From the NCBI RefSeq assembly GCF_004341625.1, contig NZ_SLZG01000006.1, forward strand, positions 1-64,000: 64,000 nt of DNA, in the 5' to 3' direction. Of this stretch, positions 62,597 through 64,000 are shown in pieces. Origin of the DNA: Rhizobium sp. BK376 (GTDB lineage Bacteria; Pseudomonadota; Alphaproteobacteria; Rhizobiales; Rhizobiaceae). The notes beneath the pieces were generated by a model, which was not told where the DNA came from, made no database searches, and was given only the letters and a program-made list of their open reading frames with translations. The position numbers were made by a program, and so were the translations under genes. Position 1 is the stretch's first letter. The number at the start of each line of letters is the position of its first letter.

Positions 62597-64000
62597 ATGA
62601 CCGCCAACCTCGCATCGCCGCTATACAACCACAGTCTCGAGAGACCGGACGCGCTTGCGCTTTCCGTCAACGGGCGGGATCTGAGCTATCGCGAGCTTGC
62701 GGCTTTGGCGAGGGGGATAGGCGGCCGGCTGGAGCAGGTTGCAAAGACTGGCCGCGTCGGCATTCTGGCATCCCGCAGTCTTGCTGCCTGTGCCGGCATC
62801 CTCGGCACGGCATGGGCCGGCGGGACCTATGTCCCTCTTAACCTCAAATTGCCGGAAGCAAGGCTCGTTCACCTGCTTTCGACACTCGACCTCGATGCCC
62901 TGATCGTCGACTCTCGCGGCATGGCGCTGCTGAGTACGGCAGCCTTGGCTGCCGCACCGCGCACAATCATCGTTTCCGACGATATTGAAGTCACTCCATC
63001 GGTCGAGGGCAAGACATTCGTCTCTTTCGCTGCCATCGAGCAAAGAGGCTCGCCGCGACCCGTTGAAATTTCCGACAATCATCTCGCCTATATCGAGTTC
63101 ACCTCGGGCACGACGGGTTTGCCGAAAGGTGTCATGGTGCCGGTCCGCGCGGTCAATCACTATCTGAAAGTGATGCAGGACTGGATCGGTCTGACACCGG
63201 ACGATCGCGCCGCCGAGACCTGCGACATTACCTTCGACCTTTCCGTGCATAACATGTTCCTGACCTGGCAGGCCGGCGGTTCGCTGCATGTGATGAACCC
63301 GTTGCAGATGGTCGCGCCCGCGCGCTTTATCCGTGACCGTGCGATCACGACATGGCTCTCGGTTCCGTCAATCATCGCGATGATGCGGCAGAACCGGACG
63401 CTGGAAGTGGGAAGCCTGCCGAGCCTGCGCCATTCCTTCTTCTGCGGAGAGGCCTTGCCTGTGGGTGCAGCCCGCGCCTGGGCAAAAGCCGCGCCGAACA
63501 GCCGCGTCGAAAATATCTATGGCCCGACCGAGGCAACGATCGCCTGCCTGCGACAGCCAGTCATCGAGCCCATTGCGGTGACAGTCAATCGCGAGATCGT
63601 GGCGATCGGCAGGGCCTATCCCGGCATGGCCGCCCAGATCGTCGATGCTGCATTGCGCCCGCAGCTACCAGGCGTCCCCGGCGAAATCGCACTTTCAGGC
63701 GCGCAGATCGCCGAAGGATATTTCGGACAGGCAGAGCTTACCGCCAGCCGATTTCCGACGATCAACGGTAAGCGCTGGTATCTGACCGGCGATCTCGGCG
63801 TCGAGGATGACGACGGCGTCTTCCACCACCTCGGGCGGCTCGACAATCAGGTGAAGGTTCTCGGCAATCGCATCGAGCTGGAGGAGATCGAGATGCATCT
63901 TCGCACCGCCTCCGGCTCCGACCACGTTGCCGCCGTAGCCTGGCCGATTTCGGATGGCTCCGCCAAGGGCATCGTCGGTTTCCTCTCGAACTCGCGGCAG
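62597..64000 (+). CDS. AMP-forming adenylation-domain protein, 3-prime truncated by window edge
   Basis: 468 codons are visible and the gene continues past the right edge. It is an ANL-superfamily adenylation enzyme: A3-type core NHLAYIEFTSGTTGLPKGVM at about 172, AETCDITFDLSVHNMFLTWQ (A4), ENIYGPTEATIAC (A5), WYLTGDLGVEDDDGVFHHLG (A7) and RLDNQVKVLGNRIELEEIEM (A8). This set fits NRPS-type or DltA-like amino-acid activation more than acyl-CoA synthetases. No carrier domain is visible yet. GGGAGG at 62569 is rather far (22 bases) from the ATG, so the start is uncertain. Product and partners unknown. Confidence 0.8.
   Translation, partial: MTANLASPLYNHSLERPDALALSVNGRDLSYRELAALARGIGGRLEQVAKTGRVGILASRSLAACAGILGTAWAGGTYVPLNLKLPEARLVHLLSTLDLDALIVDSRGMALLSTAALAAAPRTIIVSDDIEVTPSVEGKTFVSFAAIEQRGSPRPVEISDNHLAYIEFTSGTTGLPKGVMVPVRAVNHYLKVMQDWIGLTPDDRAAETCDITFDLSVHNMFLTWQAGGSLHVMNPLQMVAPARFIRDRAITTWLSVPSIIAMMRQNRTLEVGSLPSLRHSFFCGEALPVGAARAWAKAAPNSRVENIYGPTEATIACLRQPVIEPIAVTVNREIVAIGRAYPGMAAQIVDAALRPQLPGVPGEIALSGAQIAEGYFGQAELTASRFPTINGKRWYLTGDLGVEDDDGVFHHLGRLDNQVKVLGNRIELEEIEMHLRTASGSDHVAAVAWPISDGSAKGIVGFLSNSRQ

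Noticed and set aside
1..64000. Mobile elements, tRNA/rRNA genes, CRISPR arrays, prophage
   Set aside because: No transposase or integrase motifs, no regularly spaced repeats and no structural RNA pattern were recognised in the read-through.

Overview
This is high-GC DNA with dense alphaproteobacterial gene content. It most resembles a member of the Rhizobiaceae (Rhizobium/Agrobacterium group). That call rests on several things: a divergent dctA/dctBD C4-dicarboxylate locus with a sigma-54 promoter, a PrsDE-type type I secretion pair beside an RTX glycanase, an Exo-like surface polysaccharide cluster, and a truncated pcaF-like thiolase at the left edge. It looks chromosomal or chromid-like; I saw no insertion sequence, phage gene, tRNA, rRNA or CRISPR array.

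Layout. (1) 1-95: start of a beta-ketoadipate thiolase, cut by the window edge. (2) 184-11973: a peptidoglycan-recycling locus. An RpiR/MurR-type regulator faces murA plus a BadF-type amino-sugar kinase. These are followed by murQ, an Opp/Dpp-type ABC importer (solute-binding protein, two permeases, fused double ATPase), a cytoplasmic beta-lactamase-fold hydrolase and anmK. Both promoters carry the same 15-bp GGAAT-N5-ATTCC palindrome with near-identical spacing to a TTGACA box, so the locus is probably one regulon that imports muropeptides and returns them to UDP-MurNAc. (3) 12197-16734: an RTX/GH16 glycanase facing its own membrane-fusion protein and ABC exporter across a strong two-way terminator. 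(4) 17138-29561: mixed metabolism. It holds a PhnD-like binding protein, a DUF763 protein, a PQQ-dehydrogenase-like beta-propeller, a three-gene ABC importer of the PF04392 type, an HpcH aldolase, a large GH94-type phosphorylase, an APH-like kinase and a cupin. (5) 29643-46309: a surface polysaccharide cluster with a Crp/Fnr regulator, undecaprenyl-phosphate sugar transferase, Wzy-like polymerase, Wzz-like co-polymerase with a degenerate P-loop, four glycosyltransferases, a pyruvyl transferase, two methyltransferases, a GH16 glycanase, a flippase and an ExoF-like export protein. (6) 46360-47733: a secreted or anchored nuclease and an exported unknown. (7) 47887-52663: dctA, dctB and dctD. (8) 52688-61132: a complete kdp potassium-uptake operon (kdpF A B C D E) with two extra tiny membrane-protein genes and two strong hairpins. 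(9) 61205-64000: a VanZ-KTSC fusion, an exported unknown and an adenylation-domain gene cut by the right edge.

The points I would look at first are the paired MurR-type promoters and the self-contained muropeptide pathway, the unlisted small membrane proteins inside the kdp operon (27 and 53 codons, the second overlapping a 10-bp hairpin), the dct control region with two matched 18-bp palindromes next to a textbook -24/-12 promoter, and the degenerate P-loop of the polysaccharide co-polymerase. All functional statements come from reading motifs and context; no database search was possible.
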